From positions 1 through 64,000 of the forward strand of contig JAUHVL010000013.1 of NCBI GenBank assembly GCA_030425045.1: a DNA stretch of 64,000 nt. The letters run 5' to 3'. The DNA is from a bacterium. Its GTDB lineage: Bacteria > Bdellovibrionota > Bacteriovoracia > Bacteriovoracales > Bacteriovoracaceae. Under the pieces are notes generated by a model, which saw nothing but the letters and a program-made list of their open reading frames with translations, was not told the DNA's origin and searched no databases. The first letter of the stretch is position 1, and the number at the start of each line of letters is the position of its first letter. Below are positions 8,286 to 17,523 of the stretch, piece after piece. A program made the position numbers and the translations under genes.

Positions 8286-9224
8286 ATGAGAAAAAATAAA
8301 CAAAAACAAATCGAACTACTACAAGACTTTTTTTTAACTAAAAAAAATTTAGTTTTTCAGGAAATTGATTGGGGTAATATCTTTTCTTGGTCAAAAAACC
8401 TCGACCTCAATGCTGAATTAAATCATCTAACTGAAATATTTAGCTTGAACTCTCTTACTCTTTTTGATCCTTCAGGGAAAATTATCTCCTACGCGAAGTC
8501 TCCATGTGAGTGGGATAAATTAAAAGTAAAGTTTAATACTTTCAACGAAAAGTGGGTTAAATCTTACAATCAAAGTGAATTTCAAATAGGGATAAGCATA
8601 GAAAATATAAGAAAACAAAACTTCTATATTTCAATGCGTGCTAACAAAGAAAATTTTAAATTTGAGAATATAAAAATCTTAAGTAGTATTCTCGTTCTAC
8701 TATCACTGTCTACTAAGCAAAAAGAAAGGGAAGATGAAAACATTATAAAAATTGATTCTCACCAACATACGGCCTTTCCTGTTATAGAAGAAAGCAAACT
8801 CCATGTTGTCAGAACGTCGAATATCACAAAACACAGCGCTAATATAAAAGAAATTACCCAACAACTTGGATATAAACCGCAAGTACTTAATCCAAGTAAT
8901 GTAGAATTCAAAAATAATGAAAATGAAATTTATATTATCAACAATATTCAAAACTGGGATCACTTACAGCATGACTTTTATGACAAGTACTTAAAAGAAA
9001 GTACTGAAGGAAGAAGCGCTCCCACTGTTTTACTTTGCTTTGATTCAGATCCTCTCTATCTTTATAGAAAGGGAAAACTTATCGAACAAATTTTCAACCT
9101 TATTTCGAATGTTCAATCCTACGAGTATTCGTTAGAGACAATAAAAGAGTCCGTCCTTGATGAAAACAAACTAAAAGAAATTTTTGATACAGTTTGGTCA
9201 GAGGCAGAAAATAAAGCTGCTTAG
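8286..9224 (+). CDS. Protein of unknown function, possible degenerate AAA regulator, first gene of the RND operon
   Basis: The 312-residue cytoplasmic protein has an N-terminal region of mixed helices and strands (about 1-145) that could be a GAF- or PAS-like sensor. In its C-terminal half, EIYIINNIQNW and FDSDPLYLYRKGKLIEQIF resemble the Walker B and sensor I stretches of sigma-54-type ATPases, but no Walker A is present. The start is ambiguous: GTG 8277, ATG 8280 and ATG 8286 are in frame, and AAGAG at 8273-8277 is best spaced for 8286. It ends 9 bases before the RND gene, so it is probably an operon partner. The domain reading is speculative. Confidence 0.8.
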   Translation: MRKNKQKQIELLQDFFLTKKNLVFQEIDWGNIFSWSKNLDLNAELNHLTEIFSLNSLTLFDPSGKIISYAKSPCEWDKLKVKFNTFNEKWVKSYNQSEFQIGISIENIRKQNFYISMRANKENFKFENIKILSSILVLLSLSTKQKEREDENIIKIDSHQHTAFPVIEESKLHVVRTSNITKHSANIKEITQQLGYKPQVLNPSNVEFKNNENEIYIINNIQNWDHLQHDFYDKYLKESTEGRSAPTVLLCFDSDPLYLYRKGKLIEQIFNLISNVQSYEYSLETIKESVLDENKLKEIFDTVWSEAENKAA

Positions 9225-9233
9225 GAATAAACA

Positions 9234-11858
9234 ATGGGATTATTTTTTTTACGAGTCATTAAGTTTAAAAAAGTAATCTTAACGATCATTTTTATCTTCA
9301 CTGCCCTGTCTCTTTTAGAGTTAAAAAATATTAAAATCGATACGTCGATGGATGGCCTAGCAGCAAAAGAAAGTCCTGAAAAGATTCTTCACACTAATGC
9401 TGTCAATGAATTTGGTGGTGAAAAGATGGCCACTATATTTATTCAAGACCCAGAACTTTTCAGTAAAGAAAAGCTAGCTCAACTCCAAGAGCTAAGTTGG
9501 AAATTACTTGAAATTCCAGAACTAGTTTCTATATATTCTGTTTTCACAACGCCTTATATTTATAATGATGGTGAAATACTTCATACCTCACCTCTCTTTG
9601 AAGAGCTTCCAGAAAGTCCTGAAGAAATACAAAAAAAACTACAAAACATTTCTGAAGATAATAGTTATCGAAAGTTTATCATAAGCCCAGAAAACAACTC
9701 AATGCTCATTACAGTTCAATTTGATACATTACAACGCTCTCTTGAAGAGGTATCAGAGCAAGTTGACAATCTCATGAAGCCTTACCTTTCAAACTATAAA
9801 ACAATTTATCAAGTTGGTACTCCTGCACTAATGAGCTTTACCAAAGATAATATTATCAAATCATTTATCATTATCTTACCTGCGATTATTTTAGTTATCT
9901 CTTCTTTGATTTTTCATGGGACAAGATCAATGAATGCTGCTCTTTTACCTTTCATTGTCGCCTCCATATCACTTATATGGACATTCGCTTTTATGAGCCT
10001 AATCAATATTCCCATTCAAATCCTTACATCATGTGTTCCAGCAATTGCCTTTGTCCTTGGTTCTACTGAAATCACTCATCTCCTCAGTAAGTATAAACAG
10101 TTTTTAAATCGTGGGTTTGACCATAGAGAATCAATTACACTGATGGGTGATAAAATTGGATTGGCCATTATTTTAACGGCGGTAACGACAACACTGGGGT
10201 TCCTAACCATTACAGTTAATGAAATTGAAATGTTAAGACAATTTGGTCTCATCTGTGCTGTCGCACTCGCTTCAAACTTTATCTTGATGATCTTCTATCT
10301 TCCAATCCATCTCGATTTGTTTAAAGATAAAAAAACAAAGGTTAAAAGAAATATCATTCTTGAATCTATACGGAATCGTTTTCTAGAGACATTTGAATTT
10401 CTTATTACCAAAAAGTATCTTTTCGTGGTCATTCTTCTCGTCGCTACTTCATCTCTATACTTTAGCAAAAAAATTAAAATCGAAAATATCTCATGGTCTC
10501 AGATAAAAGAATCTAGCTATCTCAAGAAAAACCTCTACCGAGTAAATGATATTTTCCCTGGTACGAATGTTATGTATTTTATCGTAGAGGCAAAGAACGG
10601 TAACTTTAAAGACTCAAAGAACCTCACCTACCTAAGCACTATCCAAAATAAAATATCTCAATTTAATCAAGTTCATCATACTCAATCGCTAGCCGATAAT
10701 ATTGAGTTAATACATAGAGAATTTAACAAAGACTCTATTATTTTAGAAAAGGTACCAAAAGATAGTGCAATGATTTCACAATATTTACTTTCTTTTAGTC
10801 GAGATAATCTCGCCCCCTTTGTCTCAGCAAACTATAAAAGGGCCCTTATTCAAATGAGGCATACCAATTACGATACGCCAAACTACAATAAACTTGTTGG
10901 GAGTCTAGATAACTTTATTGAAAATGAAGTGAATAAAGATGAGTTTCATGCTTATTACACAAGTTCTGATAAAATATTAAATAAAGCAACAAACAGTTTA
11001 ATTATTTCTCAGATTAACTCTCTATCAATCATTATCTTAATTATTATTGCAGCTGTAACTTTTCTTTTTAGAGATATAAGAATTGCACTCATTGCCGTAC
11101 CTTCAAATTTAATTCCTATCATTATGCTCTTTGGTCTTATGGGGGCCTTTGGTATCCCCCTCACCACAGGAAGTGCTATGGTCGCGGCGATAACAATTGG
11201 CATAGCCGTAGATGATACCATTCACTTTTTTGTTCAATATAGTAATAACCTAACACGGGATTCAGATCCAATTATTGTTGCTAAGAAAACAATTGAAGAC
11301 TCTTCAATGGCCATTGTTACAACATCAATTGCCCTTGCCACAGGGTTTTGCCTGCTTGCCATTTCTGACTTTATCCCGCTATTTCAGTTTGGTCTTCTTT
11401 CTTCTTTTGTCATCATACTTGCTATGTTTTGCGATTTAATTATTACTCCAACATTAATTACAATTTTTCAATTAAGTAATGTCGTTTCTTATGATAATAT
11501 TTTTCTCACACAAATTCCGATTAAAGAAATTTTAAATCAACACCCTTTCAAGGGCATGAATGTTAAATCTTTAAAAGACCTTGTCAGGCAAATTGGAATT
11601 ACTCACCTAAAAAAAGACCATACATTTGATATTAAGAAAAATAATTTTTATCTTATTCTTATTAAAGGGCAAATATCTCAACTAACAACGGCAAAGCGCT
11701 CCAATGACAATGATGAGCATCTCGTTTTAAATGAATTTAGCGAGGGGCAGGTAACAACGCTCAATCAAAACTCTCAAGTATTCTACCGTGCTAAAGAGAA
11801 TTCCAAGTATATTCTTGTTAGTGAAGATTTTCTAAAAAAACATATCTTAAACGAGTAG
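9234..11858 (+). CDS. RND/MMPL-family permease with C-terminal cNMP-binding-like domain
   Basis: The 874-residue inner-membrane protein has the duplicated RND layout: one helix (about 10-27), a periplasmic loop, a helix cluster (about 208-360), a helix near 397, a second loop, and a second cluster (about 595-755). The second half keeps GIAVDDTIHFF, the usual proton-relay region; the equivalent in the first half reads GSTEITHLL, without the Asp pair. Residues about 765-874 form a soluble tail resembling a cyclic-nucleotide-binding domain (HPFKGMNVKSLKDLV, FYLILIKGQIS, SKYILVSEDFL), which is unusual. It is followed by a LolA-like gene and a FecR barrel, a common RND partnership that suggests lipid or lipoprotein transport. 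AGGAATAAACA precedes the ATG. Confidence 0.92.
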   Translation: MGLFFLRVIKFKKVILTIIFIFTALSLLELKNIKIDTSMDGLAAKESPEKILHTNAVNEFGGEKMATIFIQDPELFSKEKLAQLQELSWKLLEIPELVSIYSVFTTPYIYNDGEILHTSPLFEELPESPEEIQKKLQNISEDNSYRKFIISPENNSMLITVQFDTLQRSLEEVSEQVDNLMKPYLSNYKTIYQVGTPALMSFTKDNIIKSFIIILPAIILVISSLIFHGTRSMNAALLPFIVASISLIWTFAFMSLINIPIQILTSCVPAIAFVLGSTEITHLLSKYKQFLNRGFDHRESITLMGDKIGLAIILTAVTTTLGFLTITVNEIEMLRQFGLICAVALASNFILMIFYLPIHLDLFKDKKTKVKRNIILESIRNRFLETFEFLITKKYLFVVILLVATSSLYFSKKIKIENISWSQIKESSYLKKNLYRVNDIFPGTNVMYFIVEAKNGNFKDSKNLTYLSTIQNKISQFNQVHHTQSLADNIELIHREFNKDSIILEKVPKDSAMISQYLLSFSRDNLAPFVSANYKRALIQMRHTNYDTPNYNKLVGSLDNFIENEVNKDEFHAYYTSSDKILNKATNSLIISQINSLSIIILIIIAAVTFLFRDIRIALIAVPSNLIPIIMLFGLMGAFGIPLTTGSAMVAAITIGIAVDDTIHFFVQYSNNLTRDSDPIIVAKKTIEDSSMAIVTTSIALATGFCLLAISDFIPLFQFGLLSSFVIILAMFCDLIITPTLITIFQLSNVVSYDNIFLTQIPIKEILNQHPFKGMNVKSLKDLVRQIGITHLKKDHTFDIKKNNFYLILIKGQISQLTTAKRSNDNDEHLVLNEFSEGQVTTLNQNSQVFYRAKENSKYILVSEDFLKKHILNE

Positions 11859-11954
11859 TTTTTCCTTCGACAACCAGAGTTATTTTCTACAAATATCCTA
11901 CTCTTTTCCGGAAGTTATGCGATAATAATTTGTACAAATATTTCAGGACTTATC

Positions 11955-12746
11955 ATGAGAACTCTACTTTTTATACTTAGCTTTTTTATCTTTTCTTACT
12001 CAAATGCTAACTGTGAGATGGATGCCAAAACAATTATGGATAAGGTTGTTAATACTCAATCAGCAAAATCTGAAAGAGAAATTCAACAGCTATTTCTAGT
12101 GGACGTGAAGTCAAATACTAAAGAAAAAAGAACCATTGAAAGATATTCAATTGATGATAAAAATGGCAATACTAAGTCTCTCATTAATTTTACGGCCCCT
12201 GCAGATATCAAAGGTACAGCACTCCTAAGTTGGAATACAAGTGGTAGCAAAGACCAGTGGCTCTATATTCCCGCAAATAGGAAATTACAGCGCATCGGTT
12301 CAGGAAGTAAAAAGAACTATTTTATGGGAACGGATTTCACCTATGCTGATCTAGATGGTGAAATTAGATCCGAAAACAAGTATACATGTAAAAATACCAC
12401 TAGCTGTAATAAGGGAAAAGCAAACTGTTTTGTCATAGAGGCCCTCCCCGCTTCAAGTGCTATTAAAAGAAAAACAGGATATAAGAAAAGAATTCTTTTC
12501 ATTGATAAAAACAAGTTCGTTACTTACAAAATCGATTACTTTAATCTTGCAGGAAAACATTTCAAAACAGGTCGATATCAAAACTGGCAAAATTTTGGAA
12601 AAACGATGAGGCCTGAAGTCGCAAGTATGGACCGTCATGAAAAGCATAAAACATTTATCAAAATCGTAGAGAGAAATATAAACAAAAAACTTGATGATGT
12701 TGTTTTCACAAAAAGATACTTAGAAAAAAATATGCATCAAAAATAA
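11955..12746 (+). CDS. Outer-membrane lipoprotein-sorting (LolA-like) periplasmic protein
   Basis: The 263-residue protein has a signal peptide (about 1-18) and a LolA/LolB-like fold pattern as in COG2834. The family strings include INFTAPADIKGTALLSW, QWLYIPANRKLQRI and FMGTDFTYADL, the last two being typical of the lipoprotein-sorting group that pairs with RND permeases. It should shuttle a lipid or lipoprotein through the periplasm. It lies 96 bases after the RND gene and 17 bases before the FecR barrel gene on the same strand, so the three probably form an envelope pathway. Four cysteines (about 147-160) could form disulfides in the mature protein. Confidence 0.9.
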   Translation: MRTLLFILSFFIFSYSNANCEMDAKTIMDKVVNTQSAKSEREIQQLFLVDVKSNTKEKRTIERYSIDDKNGNTKSLINFTAPADIKGTALLSWNTSGSKDQWLYIPANRKLQRIGSGSKKNYFMGTDFTYADLDGEIRSENKYTCKNTTSCNKGKANCFVIEALPASSAIKRKTGYKKRILFIDKNKFVTYKIDYFNLAGKHFKTGRYQNWQNFGKTMRPEVASMDRHEKHKTFIKIVERNINKKLDDVVFTKRYLEKNMHQK

Positions 12747-12763
12747 AGTAATGGTTTTTTTCA

Positions 12764-14818
12764 TTGATTAGACAAATTTTTTCGCTTCTATTTTTTCTCA
12801 CTTTTAACTTTACTCATGCTGATACGTTTTTAAATACTGACGTTAAAAAAACTATTGGAAAAGTCGATTCTGTGAAAGGAAATGTTGTTTTACATCAAAA
12901 CCAAAATATACTTATACAATACGCCAAAAAAAACACTCCCATCACAAATAATATCTTCATTAAAACCAGAAGGAATTCAAAAGTAGTTATCAAGTTTACC
13001 AAAGGAGAATTATTAACACTTGGACAAAACTCGAGAGTCTATATTTCTTTTGCCAACAAGTATGGAAGAGTCTCTGTAAAGTTATTAAAAGGAAGGCTTC
13101 TTATTCAAGACTATGGACTAGGTAGAAAAAATATTATTGGAAGTGTCAAAAAATCAAAGTTTGCCTACTCAGGTGAATATTTGGCCATGAGCTTAGAGAA
13201 CAACAAAGAGAGAATCTTCACTTCAAAAGGTAATAAAGTTTATAAATACACACTTTCTGGAAAACAAAAAACTAGTTTTGAGGAAGCTGACTTGAATAAA
13301 CTGATCAACAAAAGAATTCATGGTGAGAAAAAACTCTATTCTCTAAAAAAAGAGACTCAGCCAGAAGAGAAAAAAACTAATCTCGATGAGAAAAAAATTG
13401 TTGATAACGATAATACTAACTTAGAAGATGAAATAAACAGCCTATTTGGAGAGGAAGGTAGCGTCTCAGTAAGTAATAATTCAAATGAGAAAACTGATAT
13501 AGAAAGTGAAATAGAAAGTTTTTTTGGTGAAGAGCCTAAAACGACAAAACAAAAACCAAACCAAGTCTTCATCGATGATGACTCCGAAAGGTTTAAAATT
13601 GATGTCGACTTTATGCTAAGAGGAGTCGGCTTTATTCAAGACCCTAAAGAAGAAGACACCGTTGATGATACATCCTTTGGTCTTGAAGGAAGAGTTGGAC
13701 TCGGAAACAAAACAGTCATAGGTTCGAAGAGTTCTGTTACATCAGCAGGATGGCTAGAAATTGGTTCGCGAAAACGAACATATGATGATCTTGATAATTT
13801 ATATGACAGTAGGAAAGAAAGAAGAGGCTACCTCAACTTAAATGAAGCCTATTATCAACTCAATATGGACAATAGTGATTTTACTATTGGGAAAAAAGTT
13901 TATCGAACGGGAAAAGGAATGATCTTTTCACCATCTGATCGAATTACACCAAAAGATACTCTTATTCCTTCCGATCCTCTTTTTCTTGGAAATTATCTCA
14001 TCAATTTTGATCTTTACTTAGGTAAATTTGATTTCTCTTTCGTTTTATTACCCCTCTTTAAACCAAATCGAACCCCTCCTCCCTTCAATAGGTGGACTGT
14101 TCTACCTCAAGGAGCTGATTTTAATGTCACCTCAGAGTATCCCTCAGGTCTTGCATGGAAAAATCTTCAATCATTCTTTAAAGTTGAAGCGACTTTAAAT
14201 GGTTGGGATTTATCGCTTGGTATTTACAACGGACCAAACCCAGAACCTGTCGTAAGAAATGATATCGTTGATACTTCAAATGGTCCTTCCTTTACTCTCG
14301 TGAGAGAATATATTCCTGTTACAAATATTAACTTTGGTTTTTCTACAACCTTTCAAAGGCTTGAAATTCACGGAGAAATTTTAAAACAAAATGCTAGCGA
14401 AGGAAGAGACGATAGCTATACGATGTATATGATCGGTGGTTTTTATACCATCGATGAATGGTGTAAGCTCATCGGAATCGATCAGATTACAACGGTTCTT
14501 GAGTTTACAAACGAAAACACCCATAAAAAGCAAAGCTATCCTTATTATGTTGCGAGTTCTTCAACCTCTCGCCTTTTTCAGAGAAGTTTTATTGGTAGTA
14601 CAAATATTCAATTTAATGACAGAACTTCGTTTACTTATGACTTTCACAATGACAATAAGAAAAAAGGTAGAGCTCAAGCTTACAGTATTAACTACACCTT
14701 TAGAAATAGCGGAAAAATAAAATTTAAATATGAAGACTTTTCAGGTACTGGTACGTCAATCTATTCCATTTGGGACCATAATGATAATTTCTCAGTAGAA
14801 TATCGTTATAATTTTTAA
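12764..14818 (+). CDS. FecR-domain outer-membrane beta-barrel protein
   Basis: The 684-residue protein starts at TTG 12764, because the signal peptide (1-19, ending FTHA) begins right there and no ATG is in frame. Residues about 30-170 resemble a FecR/DUF-type strand domain. A charged linker follows with two copies of a short motif, DEINSLFGEE (222-231) and SEIESFFGEE (248-257). The rest (about 275-684) is an amphipathic-strand barrel ending in YRYNF, a normal Bam signal. It is the last gene of the RND/LolA-like set and is probably the outer-membrane component. The end overlaps the convergent gene by 4 bases. The protein at 38052-39944 has the same architecture. Confidence 0.87.
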   Translation: MIRQIFSLLFFLTFNFTHADTFLNTDVKKTIGKVDSVKGNVVLHQNQNILIQYAKKNTPITNNIFIKTRRNSKVVIKFTKGELLTLGQNSRVYISFANKYGRVSVKLLKGRLLIQDYGLGRKNIIGSVKKSKFAYSGEYLAMSLENNKERIFTSKGNKVYKYTLSGKQKTSFEEADLNKLINKRIHGEKKLYSLKKETQPEEKKTNLDEKKIVDNDNTNLEDEINSLFGEEGSVSVSNNSNEKTDIESEIESFFGEEPKTTKQKPNQVFIDDDSERFKIDVDFMLRGVGFIQDPKEEDTVDDTSFGLEGRVGLGNKTVIGSKSSVTSAGWLEIGSRKRTYDDLDNLYDSRKERRGYLNLNEAYYQLNMDNSDFTIGKKVYRTGKGMIFSPSDRITPKDTLIPSDPLFLGNYLINFDLYLGKFDFSFVLLPLFKPNRTPPPFNRWTVLPQGADFNVTSEYPSGLAWKNLQSFFKVEATLNGWDLSLGIYNGPNPEPVVRNDIVDTSNGPSFTLVREYIPVTNINFGFSTTFQRLEIHGEILKQNASEGRDDSYTMYMIGGFYTIDEWCKLIGIDQITTVLEFTNENTHKKQSYPYYVASSSTSRLFQRSFIGSTNIQFNDRTSFTYDFHNDNKKKGRAQAYSINYTFRNSGKIKFKYEDFSGTGTSIYSIWDHNDNFSVEYRYNF

Positions 14819-16101
14819 TCTCCAATAAGTTCACCATTGTTTCGATCGAGGTTGACTCCCTCCTCCTTTGCTCTTTTTAAGAAGAAGTTTATTTTATGCT
14901 CTTTGCTTTCAAATGTATCTGGTACGTAACCTTTCTGTTTTTGCAACTCTTTAACTTCTCTTTCTTTTTCTTCTGAAATTTTCCTTTGAAGTTTTTGGAA
15001 CTGAGTTTCCTTTAGCTTTTTCAAGTCAGATGAAAAGTTAGACCCAAATTTTTTCAGAGCAAACTCATAGAGAGAGTTAACTTGCATATAACCAGCGTCT
15101 CCTCTTTCCATAAAATTTATCATCTCAGCAAAAAAAGAAGATCTCTCCATATCATGGGTCCAGGCAGAGTATAGATAGATCATCCCCTCTTGATTAACTT
15201 TTTTATGGTAGGGAAAAGTATTATATTCTGAGTAAAGCATGATGGCATTTTCTTTATCGCTTCTTAAAAAAGAGACTTCATTGAAGAACTTATTTCTAAA
15301 ACCTGTTGCAGCTATATCATTTAATTTTGACCTTAAATAAAACTTATATATTTTATCTTTTGCCAAATAGAAAATCACCTCTTGTTCATACTGCTGAGGT
15401 TTTCCTAACTTCGTCTCATCATCAATTGTTTTAACAACCCCCATTTTTCTTTTACTCCAAAAATTTACACTTCTTAACTCAGTTGTATTAAATACATTCA
15501 TTCGCAATTTCAAAATGTAAATATTGTATAGCATTTGAAAGATTACTTTATCTGGATTATTTACCAGGTTAGAAATTTTAAAATCATCAATCTTTCTTGA
15601 TTCTTTAATGTCTAATATAAATAAATCTTCCCAAATTTTTTCAAAGCTAAGTCTCGCAAAACGATTTTTAAAAAATGGTAACGTAAATACTTTATCTTGA
15701 AATTTTGTATCTAAAGAAACTTCTTCTTTTAGCAAAAGAGTGACCATTTCTTTTTCTTTTTGATCCAACAACTTAAAACCAATACTCGGCTCCTCCCCCT
15801 TTAGATCGATATAAGGCAAAGTTATAAATAAAGGATGATGAACTGGTAGTGGTATTTCAAAAGTTTTAAAATGTAGACCTTTCCAAACATTATTATCTGA
15901 TACAATTAATCCATCGATTTCTTCAAGGTCATATTCTTGACCAACTCTCACAACGGAAGTTGATTTTTGAATTTGCAGATACTCATTATCCATACCATGC
16001 AAAAGTGCTGTATCATAAAAAGAATTTGGTGTTGCCAGCGCTAGATAAATAACAGCGACAATCACTAAAACGAATACAGTAAAAAAAAGTGTTAGTTTCA
16101 C
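14815..16101 (-). CDS. Membrane-anchored hypothetical protein
   Basis: The 428-residue protein starts with GTG at 16101 and has an N-terminal hydrophobic anchor (about 4-22), so most of it should lie in the periplasm. The remainder is a mix of strands and helices, with a Lys/Glu-rich helical stretch near 370-395 and an end of DRNNGELIGD. No catalytic motif is apparent and I do not recognise the family. Its convergent neighbour is the FecR barrel. The ribosome-binding site is weak. Confidence 0.82.
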   Translation of the reverse strand: MKLTLFFTVFVLVIVAVIYLALATPNSFYDTALLHGMDNEYLQIQKSTSVVRVGQEYDLEEIDGLIVSDNNVWKGLHFKTFEIPLPVHHPLFITLPYIDLKGEEPSIGFKLLDQKEKEMVTLLLKEEVSLDTKFQDKVFTLPFFKNRFARLSFEKIWEDLFILDIKESRKIDDFKISNLVNNPDKVIFQMLYNIYILKLRMNVFNTTELRSVNFWSKRKMGVVKTIDDETKLGKPQQYEQEVIFYLAKDKIYKFYLRSKLNDIAATGFRNKFFNEVSFLRSDKENAIMLYSEYNTFPYHKKVNQEGMIYLYSAWTHDMERSSFFAEMINFMERGDAGYMQVNSLYEFALKKFGSNFSSDLKKLKETQFQKLQRKISEEKEREVKELQKQKGYVPDTFESKEHKINFFLKRAKEEGVNLDRNNGELIGD

Positions 16102-16196
16102 AATAACTTTATCGTCATTGTATTATTAACACTTTACCCTGAACTACCCGAGCTTTTTACTCCCCCAAAATTATGAATTTTCAAGGTGCTAGAGAC

Positions 16197-16223
16197 TAAA
16201 ATTATTTCAAAATACTTCGATAA
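16197..16223 (+). promoter_or_regulatory. Candidate sigma-28 (FliA-type) promoter
   Basis: TAAA (16197-16200), 15 bases, then TTCGATAA (16216-16223) give a perfect -35 and a -10 with the core CGATAA. Transcription would begin a few bases before the GAGGTGA ribosome-binding site (16231) of the lipoprotein gene at 16243, leaving a short leader. The assignment is motif-based only. Confidence 0.4.
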
Positions 16224-16242
16224 GAATAATGAGGTGATTTTG

Positions 16243-16965
16243 ATGAAGATAAAGAATTTATCAATTAGTTTAGTATTACTATTCATTGTTTCTTGCCAGC
16301 CAGATTCAGACGCAAGAAAAACGAGAAAATCGGGACAAGGAAGTTCAGCAAATTCTGTTCCTAATTTATTTACAACAACGACCCCAACATATAATCCAAC
16401 ACCCGTTGAGGACAACCCCTATGACTCAGACGATACCGACACCTTTTTATCTATTCCAAATGGTGCCGCCACCTGTACTTGGTCAAGAGATGGGATGGCC
16501 GATTGGCAATATAAAGGAGCTCATTTAAGCTCTGGAGAAAATGACTTAAACGATGGGATGTATAATATTTGTATTTCATCTACTGACCCCACAACCATTT
16601 ACTTCCAGATGAAGCACCCGCCGAATGATCATCAAGTATGTTTTGTTCCTACAATTCACTCTGGAAGCTTAAAGACTTATATCGGTGAACCAAGATGTGA
16701 ATCTGTTACCACATCTCAAAAGATTTATACTCTGAAGCTCTATGCAAATAGGCCTGGCTATACAAGCAGCATCTTTACAGGTGTTATGATTATGCGAGAC
16801 AAGGCCTATTTTTACGCTCCCCCCTTTAATCAGTTAATTCTATCACCAGATGCCTTTATCTACTGTAATCAGTGGCTTGCTGCCTATAATGACTCATCTT
16901 ACTGTGAGAGCTTTGCCTCTGGTGGCCATTACGAATATCACCAATTCAGCCGCACGGGGCTTTAA
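16243..16965 (+). CDS. Lipoprotein of unknown function
   Basis: The 240-residue product starts at ATG 16243 after GAGGTGA and has a lipoprotein signal peptide with lipobox IVSC (Cys18). A low-complexity Ser/Thr/Pro/Asp linker (about 20-70) leads to a globular domain with several cysteines (for example ATCTWSRDGM, YNICIS, HQVCF, PRCES, IYCNQW, SSYCES), probably disulfide-bonded outside the cytoplasm. The family is not recognised. Asp at +3 and +5, with Gln at +2, does not match the strict Asp+2 inner-membrane retention rule, so outer-membrane sorting is likely. Confidence 0.85.
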   Translation: MKIKNLSISLVLLFIVSCQPDSDARKTRKSGQGSSANSVPNLFTTTTPTYNPTPVEDNPYDSDDTDTFLSIPNGAATCTWSRDGMADWQYKGAHLSSGENDLNDGMYNICISSTDPTTIYFQMKHPPNDHQVCFVPTIHSGSLKTYIGEPRCESVTTSQKIYTLKLYANRPGYTSSIFTGVMIMRDKAYFYAPPFNQLILSPDAFIYCNQWLAAYNDSSYCESFASGGHYEYHQFSRTGL

Positions 16966-17079
16966 ACCTCTTTATCTAGAATACCTAACAAGAATATAAT
17001 ATTAAGTAAGCTTTTTTGCGCTTCCCGTCATCCATTCATAATGCTAGAAAATAATGATACTTCAAATGAAAGGATTTAC

Positions 17080-17523
17080 ATGAAAAAGTTAGCATTGATT
17101 TTATCACTCGTATTTTTGGGACAAACTTATGCCGCTTCTTGGAAAACAAAGGCCATAGAGGAAACAGTTTATGCTGAGTTAGAAAATACTGTTCAACTTA
17201 AAACTTTTTTCATGAAAAAGAAAAAAAGTTCCGAATACTTTATCAACTCTTTAAAACAACTTACCTATCGAACTTTTTGGAATGAAAAAGTGGTTCAAGG
17301 AAGTGTTGATATTGAAGAGATTGCAACAGATGAACTGGAGTTCATTCTCGATAGAGAGTTTTCAGAAATCAATATTTCAACGTTAAAAACATTACCTGAA
17401 TTTGATAATCTTAGTTTTTATCTTGGTACACATGAGACGGCAAAAGAAAGCTGTATTGATTTACTATTGTTTGAGTGGAATACAAAAGAAGCTGCGTTGT
17501 ATTCAGAGTGCTTTGATAATTAA
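17080..17523 (+). CDS. Small exported protein of unknown function
   Basis: The 147-residue product starts at ATG 17080, 6 bases after AAGGA; an upstream in-frame ATG at 17041 would spoil the signal peptide. A clear signal sequence (1-18, ending QTYA) precedes a charged helical domain with two cysteines near the end (ESCIDLLLF and YSECFDN), possibly one disulfide. It overlaps the convergent zinc-finger gene by 4 bases. I do not recognise the family. Confidence 0.8.
   Translation: MKKLALILSLVFLGQTYAASWKTKAIEETVYAELENTVQLKTFFMKKKKSSEYFINSLKQLTYRTFWNEKVVQGSVDIEEIATDELEFILDREFSEINISTLKTLPEFDNLSFYLGTHETAKESCIDLLLFEWNTKEAALYSECFDN

Noticed and set aside
16109-16136. TAAA-N16-GACGATAA on the minus strand before the gene at 16101
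   Set aside because: The spacer is 16 bases, and transcription would start almost at the GTG codon, leaving no leader.
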